Origin: Takakia lepidozioides | Taxonomy: Eukaryota > Streptophyta > Takakiopsida > Takakiales > Takakiaceae | Reading direction: 5' to 3' | Length of the DNA stretch: 64,000 nucleotides | Assembly: GCA_030704615.1 (NCBI GenBank) | Contig: CM060731.1 | Span: 24,802,001-24,866,000 of the forward strand | In this document: positions 24,571-35,689 of the stretch, piece after piece | How the letters are laid out: each line of letters opens with the position of its first letter | How positions within the stretch are numbered: position 1 is the stretch's first letter | Notes under the pieces: model-generated | Seen by the model: the letters and a program-made list of their open reading frames with translations, nothing else | Told to the model about the DNA's origin: nothing | Databases searched by the model: none | Position numbers and translations under genes: made by a program

Positions 24571-25369
24571 TCAGTTGTAAACACAAGCAAGGTTATCCAC
24601 AACCTTAATCGATTGCGGAAGAGGACTCGACATCGCTCCAAGCACTTGACAATCAACAGCACAAACAAGCAATGGTTTGCTTGAAATCTATGCGCATTTT
24701 AACAGGTGAAGAAACCCCCTGAGTTTTTATGAGCAGTGCTGAAACTTAATGATCCAGAGAGGATCTACAAGTAGTCGGGCAGCCTAAGGTAGATTGCCCG
24801 CCAAGGGAATAGGTCACCATACTGAGGGAATTGAAGCACCGCCGCCGTTACGCCTCCCAAGGGAGATGAGAAAGGACTGGAATCTTGCCAGAGTACTTGT
24901 AAACAGCATTGAAGCGTCTCCATAGCCATCAAAATCATAAAATTCGTGCTAAGAGATCCCTCTGGCACCATCACTTCATCTCCCGTAGAGAAAACGCACA
25001 GTATCGTGCAAGTTTTATGGCAGGAGAGGAAATATGGCAAACCACTGCGATTTCATCCATGTGGGATGAAAAATAAGAAATGAAAGGTGAATATTCCCCT
25101 GTTGTCATCGCCATGTCATCCATCAGGGATGACATCCTAAAATCGATGACCAGAACCTGGCATTCATTAGGGTTAGATATAAATGACCTTAATAATCCAA
25201 AGGAACCAGGTAAAAAATGATAACTATAATTAACATTTAATGGAATTCATCCATTATTAACTATATCCGGTATGGATGAAGATAGCATAAAGTTAATTAT
25301 AGTTTAGTCAAAAATTACCTTAGTACCAAACCCTCTGGGTTATGGAATAGGTTACCAACACAGGATCCA

Positions 25370-25540
25370 TGTACAGAGGGAGAGAGAGAGGGAGAGATCA
25401 GGAAACAACAAGAAAAAGAGGAAGGTGGGGGGGGGGGGGGAGTGACTGAGTAGCAACTGCTCAGTCACTCCCCCCCCCCCCCCACCTTTTTGTTTTTTCT
25501 TTGTTGCCCCCTCTCTCCCTCTCTACTGGGAAATGGCAGT
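25370..25540. mobile_element. MITE-like hairpin, copy 1
   Basis: The left arm has a GAGAGAGGGAGAGATCAGG start, then AAGAAAAAGAGGAAGG, a G14 run and AGTGACTGAG; the right arm is close to its reverse complement (CTCAGTCACT, C14, CACCTTTTT, CTCTCCCTCTCT). The loop is about 10 bp. A diverged copy is at 28500-28730. Confidence 0.65.
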
Positions 25541-25559
25541 TTGCTATCAGTGTTGACTT

Positions 25560-26095
25560 CTTGTTTTCTCATCCTCTATCAGGCTTTTTCATCCATACCG
25601 GATGAGCCACCAGGATGGACATTGAATTACCTCTAGGATGGTTCTTTTGGCCTTTTCATTCCTCCTTTATTGACTCTCATCCATACCGGATGAGTCACCA
25701 TGGAAGAAAAGAATTACCTCTATGGAGGTTGCCAACAGCATCCTGTTTTTCCATCCGTACCGGATGAAAAACTACCAGGGTGATAAATTTTCATTCCTCT
25801 TTTATTGACTCTTTTTATCCATACCGAATGGTCTGGTGAGGAATGATAGAATTACCTAGATGGAGGTTAAGGCGCTGCCACGGATGATATTCCCTACTTT
25901 TTCATCATGACACAAGTGATCTGTCTATGGATGATGTGATTATGGCCTGGAATTGATCTTTACTACCCCTAATTATGATTAATTACGGTGGAAACCCTAA
26001 CCCCTACCCCAAAACCTATTTTTAACCTTGTTGCGGATGAAATCCGTCAGGGTATACGAATTCGTCATACTATTTTTCATCCACGGATGAATAAT
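25560..26095. repeat. Degenerate repeats with CATCC-TACC-GGATGA palindromes
   Basis: Copies of a palindromic CATCC(A/G)TACCGGATGA word lie at about 25590, 25678, 25748 and 25818, each followed by a related AATTACCTC..GGAGG stretch at roughly 70-90 bp spacing. Shorter TCATCC..GGATGA pairs lie on both sides at about 25110, 25245-25275, 26030 and 26075. I cannot assign the element. Confidence 0.6.
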
Positions 26096-26519
26096 CGGGG
26101 GACAACCCTATGTCGTCTCTCCCGCTGTCCGAAGCACGCGATGTGCTGCTGAGCTCGCGAGGAGAGTGTTATGGCGGACGTGCTTCGGTGGCTGCCCCGT
26201 TTGTGGTGTCGTACCCATGCTGGACGAGCGCCTGGGGGGGCGCGAAGGCGGCGTCTTGTCTCTCTTGCAGCGGGAAACACCGCTTTGAATGCAGTGGCAT
26301 CTTCCCTCCTCTGGCTTTTTCCGTGCTTAGCAAGGATACTTATGATGGGAAGTTCTCTCCCTCCTTTCTAGTGCCTTGCGATTGTGCCGGCTTTGCTTCA
26401 TTGCTTATGTGCTTTGTGGAGGCGGCTTGCTGCGGGTGGTGATGGCGCATAACCCTCTTCCCCAATCGCTTAAGGTGCCTTTGGAGTTTAGGGATTCTCA
26501 TGTTCTTATCTCTTTCTCT

Positions 26520-26655
26520 TGCTTTTGAGTTTCTTAGTTGACATCGATGACAAGTGGGAGGGTCTGTGATTCACCCGGGGTTCCACAATCCTCACTAACC
26601 TGTTGGTTTTTGTGGGGGCTTGTGATGGGACCAGGTGAGGACCCTCCCCTAGTTT
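26520..26655 (-). repeat. Dispersed repeat, copy B
   Basis: Reverse-complement partner of 24440-24570. See that entry for the shared frame. Confidence 0.7.
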
Positions 26656-27129
26656 CTTGAGCATACAGATTGGGATATGGGCTGAGGAGACCTGTGGGTT
26701 ATTGCACTGTGAGGTAGCTGCTGTCTGCAGCCCCGATTTCAACCCGACTGCTCTTGGTTTGGCATGCTACGCCTGTGTTTTGGCCTTTGTCGTTCTGCCG
26801 TCGATGCGCAGCTCGGCCTGTCTGGCCTGTTTCCTGAGGCTTGCATACAAACCATACCCTACCTTTTGATCTTTGACAGCAGGGCTTGTTGATTATTGAG
26901 CTAGGTTGTCTTTTGGCCAAAGAGGATCTGGTTTTATGGGGGCTGCTTCGGCAGTTTTGGGGCTCTAAGGACGTGGTGGCCTTGAATGTTATGGCGGCAG
27001 CCTGATAAGGAACCGAACTGCTCCTTTTCGGGTCTGTTTTTGGTGTGTGTGGATCATAGTGAGGTGTTCTTTGCAAGCTTTAGCATGGACCTCTTGAAGG
27101 ATGAGGATGGTAAGCTGTAATGGAATCCT

Positions 27130-27480
27130 ACCTATTGTTTTGGCCTTGTCGTGACATCAGGCCTATGACCTGCAATCTGAGTTTTCAAGATGCTTGTGTG
27201 TACATGTCTTGAATTTGCAATATGACAGGCTGATCTCACATTCCCTTGACGCCGTGTATGATTACACGTCTTGGGGTGATTACAAATGGTATGGAATCTG
27301 TTTTTTCATGCCCAAGTGGATTGCTTGGAGGCATGTCCTGATTCTGAAATATTGCAGGTTGGTCCTTATGCTTTATTTGATGCATGACCCTATGCTGATA
27401 AGGTAAGGTGCTGCAATCAGTGATTATGACCTTGTCATGACACCAGGCTCGTAACCTGCAATTTAATGATTCATTGGCCA
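27130..27480. repeat. Weak direct repeat in unassigned DNA
   Basis: CCTTGTC(G/A)TGACA followed by CAGGC and ACCTGCAAT occurs at about 27143 and 27430. Both copies sit just upstream of the LINE fragment. No gene seen. Confidence 0.4.
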
Positions 27481-27729
27481 AGATGGCCGGATCTCAGGTG
27501 TTCAAGATGCTTGCATCCCCTACATGAACAAACCCCGCCCTCCTACCCTGTTTTATCATGACTGATTGGGTGATGTCAATTCATGGGAAGCTATGACAAG
27601 AATGGAAATGTTAGATGGTGCCCTGTTTTGGGTTGTTTATGTCTTTAATTGACAATGACCCTAGTGGGTCTTGTCCATGTCTTGACATGACATAAATATC
27701 TTCCATCTCTCTTTTTAACTTTTTCTGCA

Positions 27730-28265
27730 GAGGGGTCAACTCTGAGGTTAAGAAAACCATGCTTTGTCGCATTATTAGACCTGCCTTGGAGTACGGATCT
27801 GCAATATGGGTTGATAAATCTGACTTAGAGGCTGTAGTGTCCAAAGCCATGTCTGTTGCCATGAGATTGTCTGATGAAAATGAAGTTAGGCAGAAAACTT
27901 CCCTGAACTTGTTTCCAGTCAGTGACATGGGGGAGGACATCTTTGATGACCTCAAGGGTCTACCCACTCTCGGCACTAGACTGAAATTTAAACTCAGGGC
28001 AGGAAGCCTACCTTTGAACAGCAAACACAAGTAGAGAGGAAAGGGAGAGTGCAATTGCCCGTTGTGTGGGCAATTTGAAGACAATACTCATTTCCCGATA
28101 CACTGTCCGGGGTTCTCTCACCAAAGAGACGATCTCTTCAAATCTATCAAGGGAATTGTGCTTGTACCTCTGTTTACCAACTTTGAAAGTCTCAAGGCTG
28201 AGCCAAAAGCCCAGGCCCTCGTGAGGCCTAGTTATTGGGCAAATCACACACAACAGTTTTGATGC
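27730..28265 (+). pseudogene. LINE (non-LTR retrotransposon) 3' ORF2 fragment
   Basis: The frame MLCRIIRPALEYGSAIW matches the region after the palm and thumb of LINE reverse transcriptases. Further on, after a TAG at 28032, NCPLCGQFEDNTHFPIHCPG and a following SHQRDDLF give the C-terminal CCHC-type motif (C-x2-C-x7-H-x4-C) found in plant and animal LINE ORF2 proteins. The upstream catalytic domains are absent, so this is a typical 5'-truncated copy. Confidence 0.75.
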
Positions 28266-28499
28266 TTGTGTGAAGGGATTTCTAGAGGATATCTGGGAAA
28301 CCCAGATTAATTCTATATATGAAGGTAAGTCTTACTACCAACGTCAGCCCCTGACAGAGGCAGGTTCTGTCCCTTTTGTTTCTGCTCAAACTGGGCGCGG
28401 GGTCAATGGCCACAAAGCTACGGCAAACAACGTCTTATGAGTACAATCTTTTAACTTTTTCTGCACCCTCTCTCCCTTGTGGTTTGTTTACTTTTGTGA

Positions 28500-28516
28500 A
28501 CAACAAAAAAAAGAGG

Positions 28517-28571
<55 letters not shown>

Positions 28572-28730
28572 AGATCAGGAAACCAAAAAATAAATAAAAA
28601 TGTGGGGGGCGGGGCAGTGACTGAGCCCGTGGTGCTCAGCAGCTGGTGGTGGTGCTCAGTCACTTTCCCCCCCTCCCTCCGCCTTTTTCTTTTCTCTTTG
28701 TTGCCCCCTCTCGAGACCCCGAGCACTTGG
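28500..28730. mobile_element. MITE-like hairpin, copy 2, with (GA)n expansion
   Basis: Same layout as 25370-25540: GA-rich arm with GGGAGAGATCAGGAAAC, a G-rich run, AGTGACTGAG, a loop of about 30 bp, CTCAGTCACT, a C-rich run, and TTTGTTGCCCCCTCTC. The (GA)n at 28524-28562 appears to have expanded. Confidence 0.6.
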
Positions 28731-28761
28731 TGCTCTTAGCCCCCGACATGCTTGGTTTTTT

Positions 28762-31036
28762 TTGTTTCTGATCTGGAATGTTCCTAATGAGGCCAACTTG
28801 TGGGTTTGCATGACAGGTGCCAGTTTATGGGGAAAGAGAAGAAGTCCCCAACCCCAAAGAAAGGGGCGGACGTGTGACGCGCTAGGGCGTCTCACGGCTA
28901 ACCAGCCCCGTCGACAGCCGCAGCCGGAGGGCTCGTCTGCCCCCCGAGGCCAGTACCCCCCCCCCCCCCCCTCTTGTCCACATCTTGGATGTGCCAGGGG
29001 CCGGCTCAGCCAGCATATCCGGGAGGTTGATGCTCAGTTGAGCACACCCCCGGCCACCAAGACGGGTGAAATGTACCTTGGCAAGCACATCATCCGTTCG
29101 GGGGCCCGGTATGGGCACCTTTTGGATGTCACCACCATAGCGACCCCTTCCTCCGCAGCAAAGGCTGCACTTGCCAAGGCCCAACGTCAGGTTCAAGGGC
29201 CTTCGAAAGCCTCCATTGCCAGCCCATTGTTGTCGATGAGGGAGGAGGAAACGAGGAGGGCCAATGAAGTGGCCAAGATAGCGAAGCGCCTCAAAGAAGT
29301 CAAGCCGGGTGAGGGTTTCTATCCTGATACGCATTTGGGGGGGGGAGAGGAGGTGGTATGGGCTGGTTCGGAGTAGCCTAGCCGATCAGCGACACCGCCC
29401 CCTGAGCCTGAGCGATCAGCAAAGAAGGGCCTGGACTACGGGGCGCCACCGCCGGCTATGCTCCACATCTGGAATCTACTTCCAGTGGCGCTCCGGGAGG
29501 GGATAGAGCAAGCACATCCGGAAACGGGGACTCCTCCCACATCGGGTGACACCAGGGGCGAGTCGGACAAGCTTGCAAAGGTACAACTATCGCACCTTGT
29601 TCCATGATTTATCATTTCCTTTGCATGCATGATTTTCTTTGTTGTTTGTTTCCTTTTTTGAATTTGGAGGGGTTATTTGTCTTCAGGAGGCAGCAACATG
29701 GCTGGCCTCATTGGTGCAGTCCAGTGGGGTTGCCAATGAGGGAGAGCACGTGGTGTTCATGAAGGACCCGAACACCAAAGGTAAGAAGAAGAGGCCTCGA
29801 TCTCCCGAGATCCCTTTTACCATCAATGAAGGGGCTGCCAAGGAGAGAGAGAGAAGGGAGAGGGAGAAGGAGAGAGAGGAAGTACCGGGGAAGGGGAAGG
29901 AGATGGTCGTGGAGAAGGGGAAGGAAAAGAAGAAAAAGAAAAAGAAGTCCCATGGAGAGGAAGGGGTGAGTGTGCATGCGGGGGAGGGCAGTGGGGTAAC
30001 AAATGAGCAGGGAAAAGAGGCTACAAAGAAGGGAGAGGGTGGGATGGTCTTGGCGATACAGGACGTGGAGTTGGCAAAGATCGTGGTGCCACCGGTGGAG
30101 GTGAATCACCATGGTGACCCCTGCAATGCGTTCTGGGAGGCTATGAAGAAGCCAACCTTCGAACTCGCATTGAGGTGGTTCCCTTTGCACATCGAGTGGG
30201 CTGATCAGCACTTTGGCGCGAAGCGGGCGTATGCCCGTGAGTTAGACCGCCGGTTTCCGGGCAATTGAAGTGACACAAGGGTGATGGAGATGGTGGGGCA
30301 AAACTTGAAGGACAGGAGGTACCGTGCCAGACAGATCATTCGGAGGGCAATGGAAAAGGGGGCCATACCCAAACCACCTTATGGAATTACACAGGTTGGC
30401 AAATCCTGAATCATGTCACCTTCCATTTGTCCCATGTGCATTAATGAGGTGGATTCGATGCAACATATGTGTGTAATTCACTAATTGTTGGGGGGGGGGA
30501 TGCATAGGTATCGTGGGATGCACTCATTGCGGGAGAGACTGATGCCGCAAACAAGGCCAAATTTGACCGGGCACGCGAAGCAACAACAGTCCGCCTTGAC
30601 AAGCACGAATCCACACACAAGTGGGGCGCCGACGGATCCAAGGGTTTTATCTTGCGATTTGTAAGTCGTACTTCCCTATGGATTTTGTTATGTCTTCTTT
30701 CTGGCTCCATCATCGTGAAGAACTGACTTTAATTTATAGCATGTGTAGCAACGCGCGTTTGAGAAGAAGCCATCTCTGGTAGAGTACAACTACGCCAAGG
30801 AGCATGGTTGGCAATCCCTCATGAAGAACATGGCCAACACAGAGGGGATGAGTGCACTACAGGGCACTAATATGGATGAGGTCGAGGGTCATGCCCAGGG
30901 ATTGGATGAGAGCTCTGTGGGACTTAGGGGAACGCCGCCTCATTTACGTGCTCTGGCAAAGGGCGCAGAGTCATCAGGCTCATCGGATAGCTCTGAGTCC
31001 TCCACTGAGGATGAGGATGAGGATGAGGATGACTAG
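28762..31036 (+). pseudogene. En/Spm (CACTA) transposon accessory protein, Transposase_24-like
   Basis: Exons ?-29580, 29687-30394, 30508-30660 and 30749-31036 join in phase 0 with GT..AG introns. The first exon starts unclearly before a C18 run near 28960. The middle is Lys/Glu-rich (KEKKKKKKKS). Exons 3-4 give SWDALIAGETDAANKAKFDR, then HKWGADGSKGFILRF and EKKPSLVEYNYAKEHG. This fits the plant transposase (Ptta/En/Spm) pattern W-x2-L ... NK.. R ... H-x2-GSK-F ... P-x3-E. The C-terminus is Ser/Asp/Glu-rich (STEDEDEDEDD). Two in-frame stops (TAG 29374-29376, TGA 30266-30268) mark decay. The CACTA end 1 kb downstream supports the assignment. I did not find the larger TNPD-type transposase. Confidence 0.6.
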
Positions 31037-31315
31037 TCCTAGTCCATGTAGGTCCCAGGGTCAGTCTACTGAACCCTTGTGAGCTTTTCAACTCATTTCA
31101 TGTAAATATATTTCCATATTTCCATCTTCCATCTTATTCATGTGTCGCACCATCCTCACCCTCGATTCATGTTTGTTCAATTGTGTACCTGCTAACTCAG
31201 AGAAATGGAACTGTAAGTTCTCCCATCCCCAAATACAAAACCAGGAAAAAATAAAAAAAACCACCCCCAATTCACCCCCAAAATGAACCCCCAACCCCCC
31301 CCCCCCACCAGGCTG
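31037..31315. other. 3' flank of En/Spm accessory gene
   Basis: Holds an A-rich GAAAAAATAAAAAAAACC stretch and a C11 run just before the GCGACG-rich end. No gene seen. Confidence 0.4.
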
Positions 31316-32012
31316 CCCTCGTGACTGCAGCACGTCGCCAACGACGATGTGTTTTTGGGCGGGGGTCGCAAGCAGCGACGGTCGGGCGTCGCAAACCCCA
31401 TTTGCGGGCGGCAACGCCCGACACCCCTGCGACGTGTTTTTTAGTCTGGGGGTCGCAATCCGCGACGCCCTGGCGTCACGGAGACCGCCACCCTGACTGC
31501 ACCACGTTTTTTTTTTTTATTAAATTTTTTAAAAAAATGACGTCGGAGCGTCGCAACAACCCACGCCCGGGCGTGGCGGAGACCGACTCCCGCTGTTTTG
31601 TGCCACGCCCAATAGTCGCTGGTAGCGACGCACGGGCGTCGCTTGGCGTACCACCTGGCTGACTCCCGGGCAGGTTAGAAAAAAAAAAAGGGATGCGACG
31701 CCGCGCCGACGCCGTCGGCTGGAGGGCAGCGACGGCGAGACGTCGCTCCAAGAAGCTCCTGCCATCGACGTGGACGGCCTGAAAAACCGACATCTGGCAG
31801 TCGCGAGAGTTGGGGCGGGGGCTCGCGACCCCTATACGTCGCATTTTTGCGACGTCATTTTGGCGACGCCCTTGCGACTGCAGGGCGACGGCCGGGCGTC
31901 GCAAATTCTGCGCGTCGCAAATTCTGCGCCTCCCCCGTGCCCGAAAAGGGCGTTTTTCCGACGCTGCAGCGTGGTACGGGCGTCGCAAAGGCCCCCCTTT
32001 TCCTATAGTGTA
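31316..32012. mobile_element. Right terminal region of a CACTA (En/Spm) element
   Basis: The end reads CCTTTTCCTATAGTG, the reverse complement of a CACTATAGGAAAAGG start, which is the CACTA-type terminal inverted repeat. The 690 bp before it are GC-rich and packed with GCGTCGC/GCGACGC words on both strands (for example at 31385, 31460, 31545, 31640, 31910, 31980). These look like the subterminal repeats that CACTA accessory proteins bind. No matching left end is in the window. The element meets the truncated MULE gene about 45 bp further right. Confidence 0.75.
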
Positions 32013-32049
32013 TGACTCGAGCTTGTGTGCATTTCGGTTTTCATAACTA

Positions 32050-34499
32050 TCCAGTCTCAAAGGGAGATTACAGGGAAGTCTTGAGACAGTGTCGAGGTTG
32101 ATTAAACATGAATACGAGAGCAACCCATCCGCAACCGCATCTGCAATAGCTCTTGCCGCAAGCAAGAGCTTCTTGGACAGCCATATTTTCTGTGCAGTGG
32201 ATTCTGTGGGAAGTAAACTTGATGGACCAGCATTGGACATTGTCATGGATCATTTCTCCACATTGAGTTCACCCAACATTCGCCATCAGGTGAATGCATT
32301 GAGAATGCGCTCTGGAAATAGAGGCTACATTGACAACATTCTGGAATTGAAAGGAATGAGCAAGTACGACTACATCCAGGACAGTGTGTTTCCAGGGCAA
32401 GGAGCGACAAAATTATATCTTTTCAAAATGTCCACAACTGGGGAGGGCAGCGGGGTGAGCCTCGTCAGGCGGATGCAGAAGAGTGGCGATCTGAAGAAAT
32501 ATTTTCTTATGTTTGATCACGTCAAACGGGTGAAAGATTGGACGACTATGGCTCGTCATGTGTACGATCCTGTATACCAGCGAGTTATGACAATTGCAGT
32601 TTATAACATGCAATTGGAGGATTCGGAATCCCAACAACTAAATGTGTGTTAAATCATGACGTGATTCGTTTTGTTATGGCAGGTGTTTCAATGTGTACGA
32701 ATTATCTTCGGATCACAAAGGTGCCAATGGAGGGCAGAGAGCGTATGTCTGTTCCATTGGACCCAATCTCTGGATAAATATACGAAAGCGGATATCAAAC
32801 CTGAGATGCAGACACAACATCGTAAGTTGTGCAAATAGTACAAAGTTGTGAAATCAATGGCGGAGGCGAATACATTGTTCCAGACAATTCGTGCCTGGTG
32901 GTTCTCTTCAGGAGCAGCATCACTTGAGAGTATGAGAGCTTTGGAAGATTGGTTAGCGTTTTGGGACTTCCGGTACAGACAGTGAGGAGCATCCATGACA
33001 ACGGTACGTCTTTAGTACTGCATGCATTTTCTATATCGTTCCTTGATGCAGATCTGCATATGCTTGGGTAGTGTTGTAACCTCTTTGATATTCTAAAGTG
33101 TGTTTTCCACTTTGCAAAACATGTCCATTGAGGAAATGACAGACATGTCATCTTGCAATTTGGCAGAGACTGTGCACAACGCATGGTTGCAACAGTCCGG
33201 GAAATGGGGTTGGGATTTGTATGTGGCAACAACAGATGATCTCATACGTGCACTCCAACAACAAACCAGATATCGTGACTTTTGAGAGGAGGCTTTGGTA
33301 GGAAGGGTCCGGACAAACAAGAGTTGATGTTGCGTGCTGCAAGCAGATCAGAGGATCCAAGCAAGATAGCACGAGTGTTGGACATGTGTTCCAAGGGAAC
33401 GCCTCTTGTGTCTAGAGTTCCACATCTGGAAGGGGAGGAGAGATTCGGCTCCTGCAAGAGGAAATTGAACACCCCACCTGGTTCGGATTCCGATTCGCAC
33501 AGGGCAGACCGTGATAACTTCTCCACGCCTCGTGTCCCTCTGCATGAGAGATATATCTCCGGATCATCATTTCTTGAGGAACCTGCGATAGGACGGCAGA
33601 CTCCAACATATAACACTCCCATTGCAATGGTGCAAGAGATAAATTTGCTCCCTGATATTGTGGAGTCCATGTGCCCCGACCACATTTGGCACATAGAGCG
33701 CACAACTGCAGGGTCTCGATTCAAATGTACGGCAATCAGGGCAACCAATTCTGAGAAATGCACTTTTTCCATATCCAGAGGTGGTGCCCGCACTCCAGCT
33801 CCAACTTTCACTGGTTTGATGCGCCCATATGGGCAGCCAGAAGCTAAGAACCACAAGTTCTGGTTCTGTGCAGACGATTGTGGGAGATGTGTGCATGGAA
33901 CTGTGCGACCTTCCGTGTTGATGAAGCCAACTCCACCAGCTGTTTGGCTCGTGAAGTTGGGAACAAATCTCACAAATCAAGAGATTGCAATGCTGGAAGA
34001 GGCAGGGTTTTCCCTTGCAAGACAACCCCGTGTGCGTGCATCTGCTTCCAATTCTGGGAGTACAAGGGTACCTCCGCTTGATGCTCATTTGTGGCCAACG
34101 AAACGAAATGGAAAGCTTGTTCGGCGTTTCCCTCCAATTGCAGAACACTTCGGCAAGGTAGAGTCCGCTAGAATGCTCCAAGCTCGTGTTTCCAGCACGA
34201 CGGAAGTGCCCGATCCTGGGTATGGTCGGATGTACACAATGATCACCTCGACATCTGCTGTTCATGATAGGGCCCACGACATCACTGTTTCCAATTTCCC
34301 CAATTGCACCTGTCCTGATTTTGTTGGGATGCTATCAACCAGTTTGGGCAAGAGAGGTAAATTCGTACCCTACAAACATTTGTACTTCATCTTCGTGAAG
34401 AGGATGGTTTGTGATCCCAAACGTGACAATTTTATCCACCAGGCGACAATGAGTTTCAACGAGATCAATACTCTCTTGCAACGGGATACAAACACATAG
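32050..34499 (+). pseudogene. MULE-like transposase, copy 1, 5'-truncated
   Basis: Colinear with the better copy at 45.97-49.53 kb, starting at its SKG..R motif, so the N-terminal ~280 codons are missing at the border with the CACTA end. Visible in order: LAASKSFLDSH, SSPNIRHQVNALRMR, the first catalytic Asp region YFLMFDHVKRVKDWTTM, the Cys/His segment (CLFHWTQSL), TIRAWWFSSGAA (after the catalytic Glu position), and the C-terminal CTCPDF with VPYKHLYFIF, a SWIM-like finger. About 110 bp around the second catalytic Asp (FMADSAQANF in copy 2) are deleted at 32645-32690. Further stops lie near 32840 and 32984, and frame breaks near 33060 and 33285. Confidence 0.75.
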
Positions 34500-35689
34500 G
34501 TAGATGACTTGTTGTTTCTGGAATGTGGTGAATGTGCATTCCGGAATTGCAAATCTGAATTCAGGTTGGTTTGGACTGTGAGTATGCAAATGGTGCAACC
34601 ATGATGTGTAATGTGTAGTTAGAACATTGTCACTATAAAACATTTCAATTCAATAACAGCATTCGTGAGGTCGTGGAATGATATGGCAGACCTTCTCCCT
34701 CCATTATGCTTCCAATTGTATAATATGTTTGTTCTCTTTGGCAATTTTATGGAACTCATGCATCATTGGTCCTGTGGATGTCTACATGTGCTTCTTTCCA
34801 ATGTTATCCGAATTGTCAATATTAGTTGGGGAGGGTCGGGGTGTTCCTATGTTGTCATGTATGCCACTGAAGTTCTGAGGTTAGTTTGTCGTCATTGTAA
34901 TTGTAATTGTCAAAATTACAGTATTAATTACAAATTATTGTGGAACAGACGCCACAGTTGTGGGCTTATTTCCCGTTTCGGGTGTTTCATGGTAATCTTC
35001 ATGTTATTCACCAAATGATTGCTCAAGCTAATCCCACGGTCATAGGACCCTCGGGAATAGGCTCTTTATGTTTCTGCTGACGTGGCGGATGTTGACGTGG
35101 CGCCACCTCAGCACCCAACTCCATGTCAGCCTGTTGACATCAGGCTCATGCTACATCAGCAAGAGTGTGGGCTCATGCCACCTCTGCAGCTGTGAGCGTA
35201 CCACCACATCACAATGTGTGAGCGTACGTTCACGTGCAAGGCTCACACAGTTGGCGTAGTTGCCGCCGGCCTAGGGCAGCGTCAACAAAGTCCACTAATG
35301 CTGTGCCAGACATTAAAGCATATTCTCTTGCCAAGTGGGACCAGCACACAGAGTGGTAGCCACACGTGTGCGGCCTGCCTTCACTCACAGTTTCCTTTGC
35401 AACTCCTCTGCATCTCGCTGCTCATCCTGCACCTCCTCTCCCCGTCTCCTCCAGGACTTGCACACTTGTTTCACATTTGCCACATTATTCTGGACTTATT
35501 CCTCTATTCATTTCTCGCTTGCGAAGAAGGAGGTGCAAAGATTATACGCGGTTGTTACTAATCTGCTTTATACTTGCTGGTTCTCTGGTCTGTTCATTTC
35601 TCGGTCGTGAAGAATACAAGAGTTTCAAGCACGCACTGAAGGTTGACATAAAAGAACCGAACTCGGCAGATCAGTTCTGACAAGGAGTA
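34500..35689. other. Intergenic DNA and LSF2 upstream region
   Basis: The first 200 bp probably include the end of the MULE copy. The rest is the upstream region of the LSF2 gene. No gene seen. Confidence 0.4.
35078..35101 (+). promoter_or_regulatory. Two TGACGTGGC elements upstream of LSF2
   Basis: TGACGTGGC occurs twice, at 35078-35086 and 35093-35101, spaced 15 bp apart. Each joins a TGACG core to an ACGTGGC G-box-like core, the kind of site bound by plant bZIP factors. They are about 600 bp upstream of the LSF2 ATG. Confidence 0.45.

Noticed and set aside
25980-26015. Telomere-like CCCTAACCCCTACCCC
   Set aside because: Only one to two imperfect units, no array.
28376-28597. Arg/Glu-rich ORF
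   Set aside because: Produced by the (GA)n microsatellite in the MITE-like repeat.
31476-32246. 256-codon minus-strand open frame
   Set aside because: It lies across the GCGACG-rich CACTA end and into the antisense of the MULE gene; GC-rich repeats create the open frame.
33567-34277. 236-codon minus-strand open frame
   Set aside because: Exact antisense of the well-supported MULE copy 1 coding sequence.
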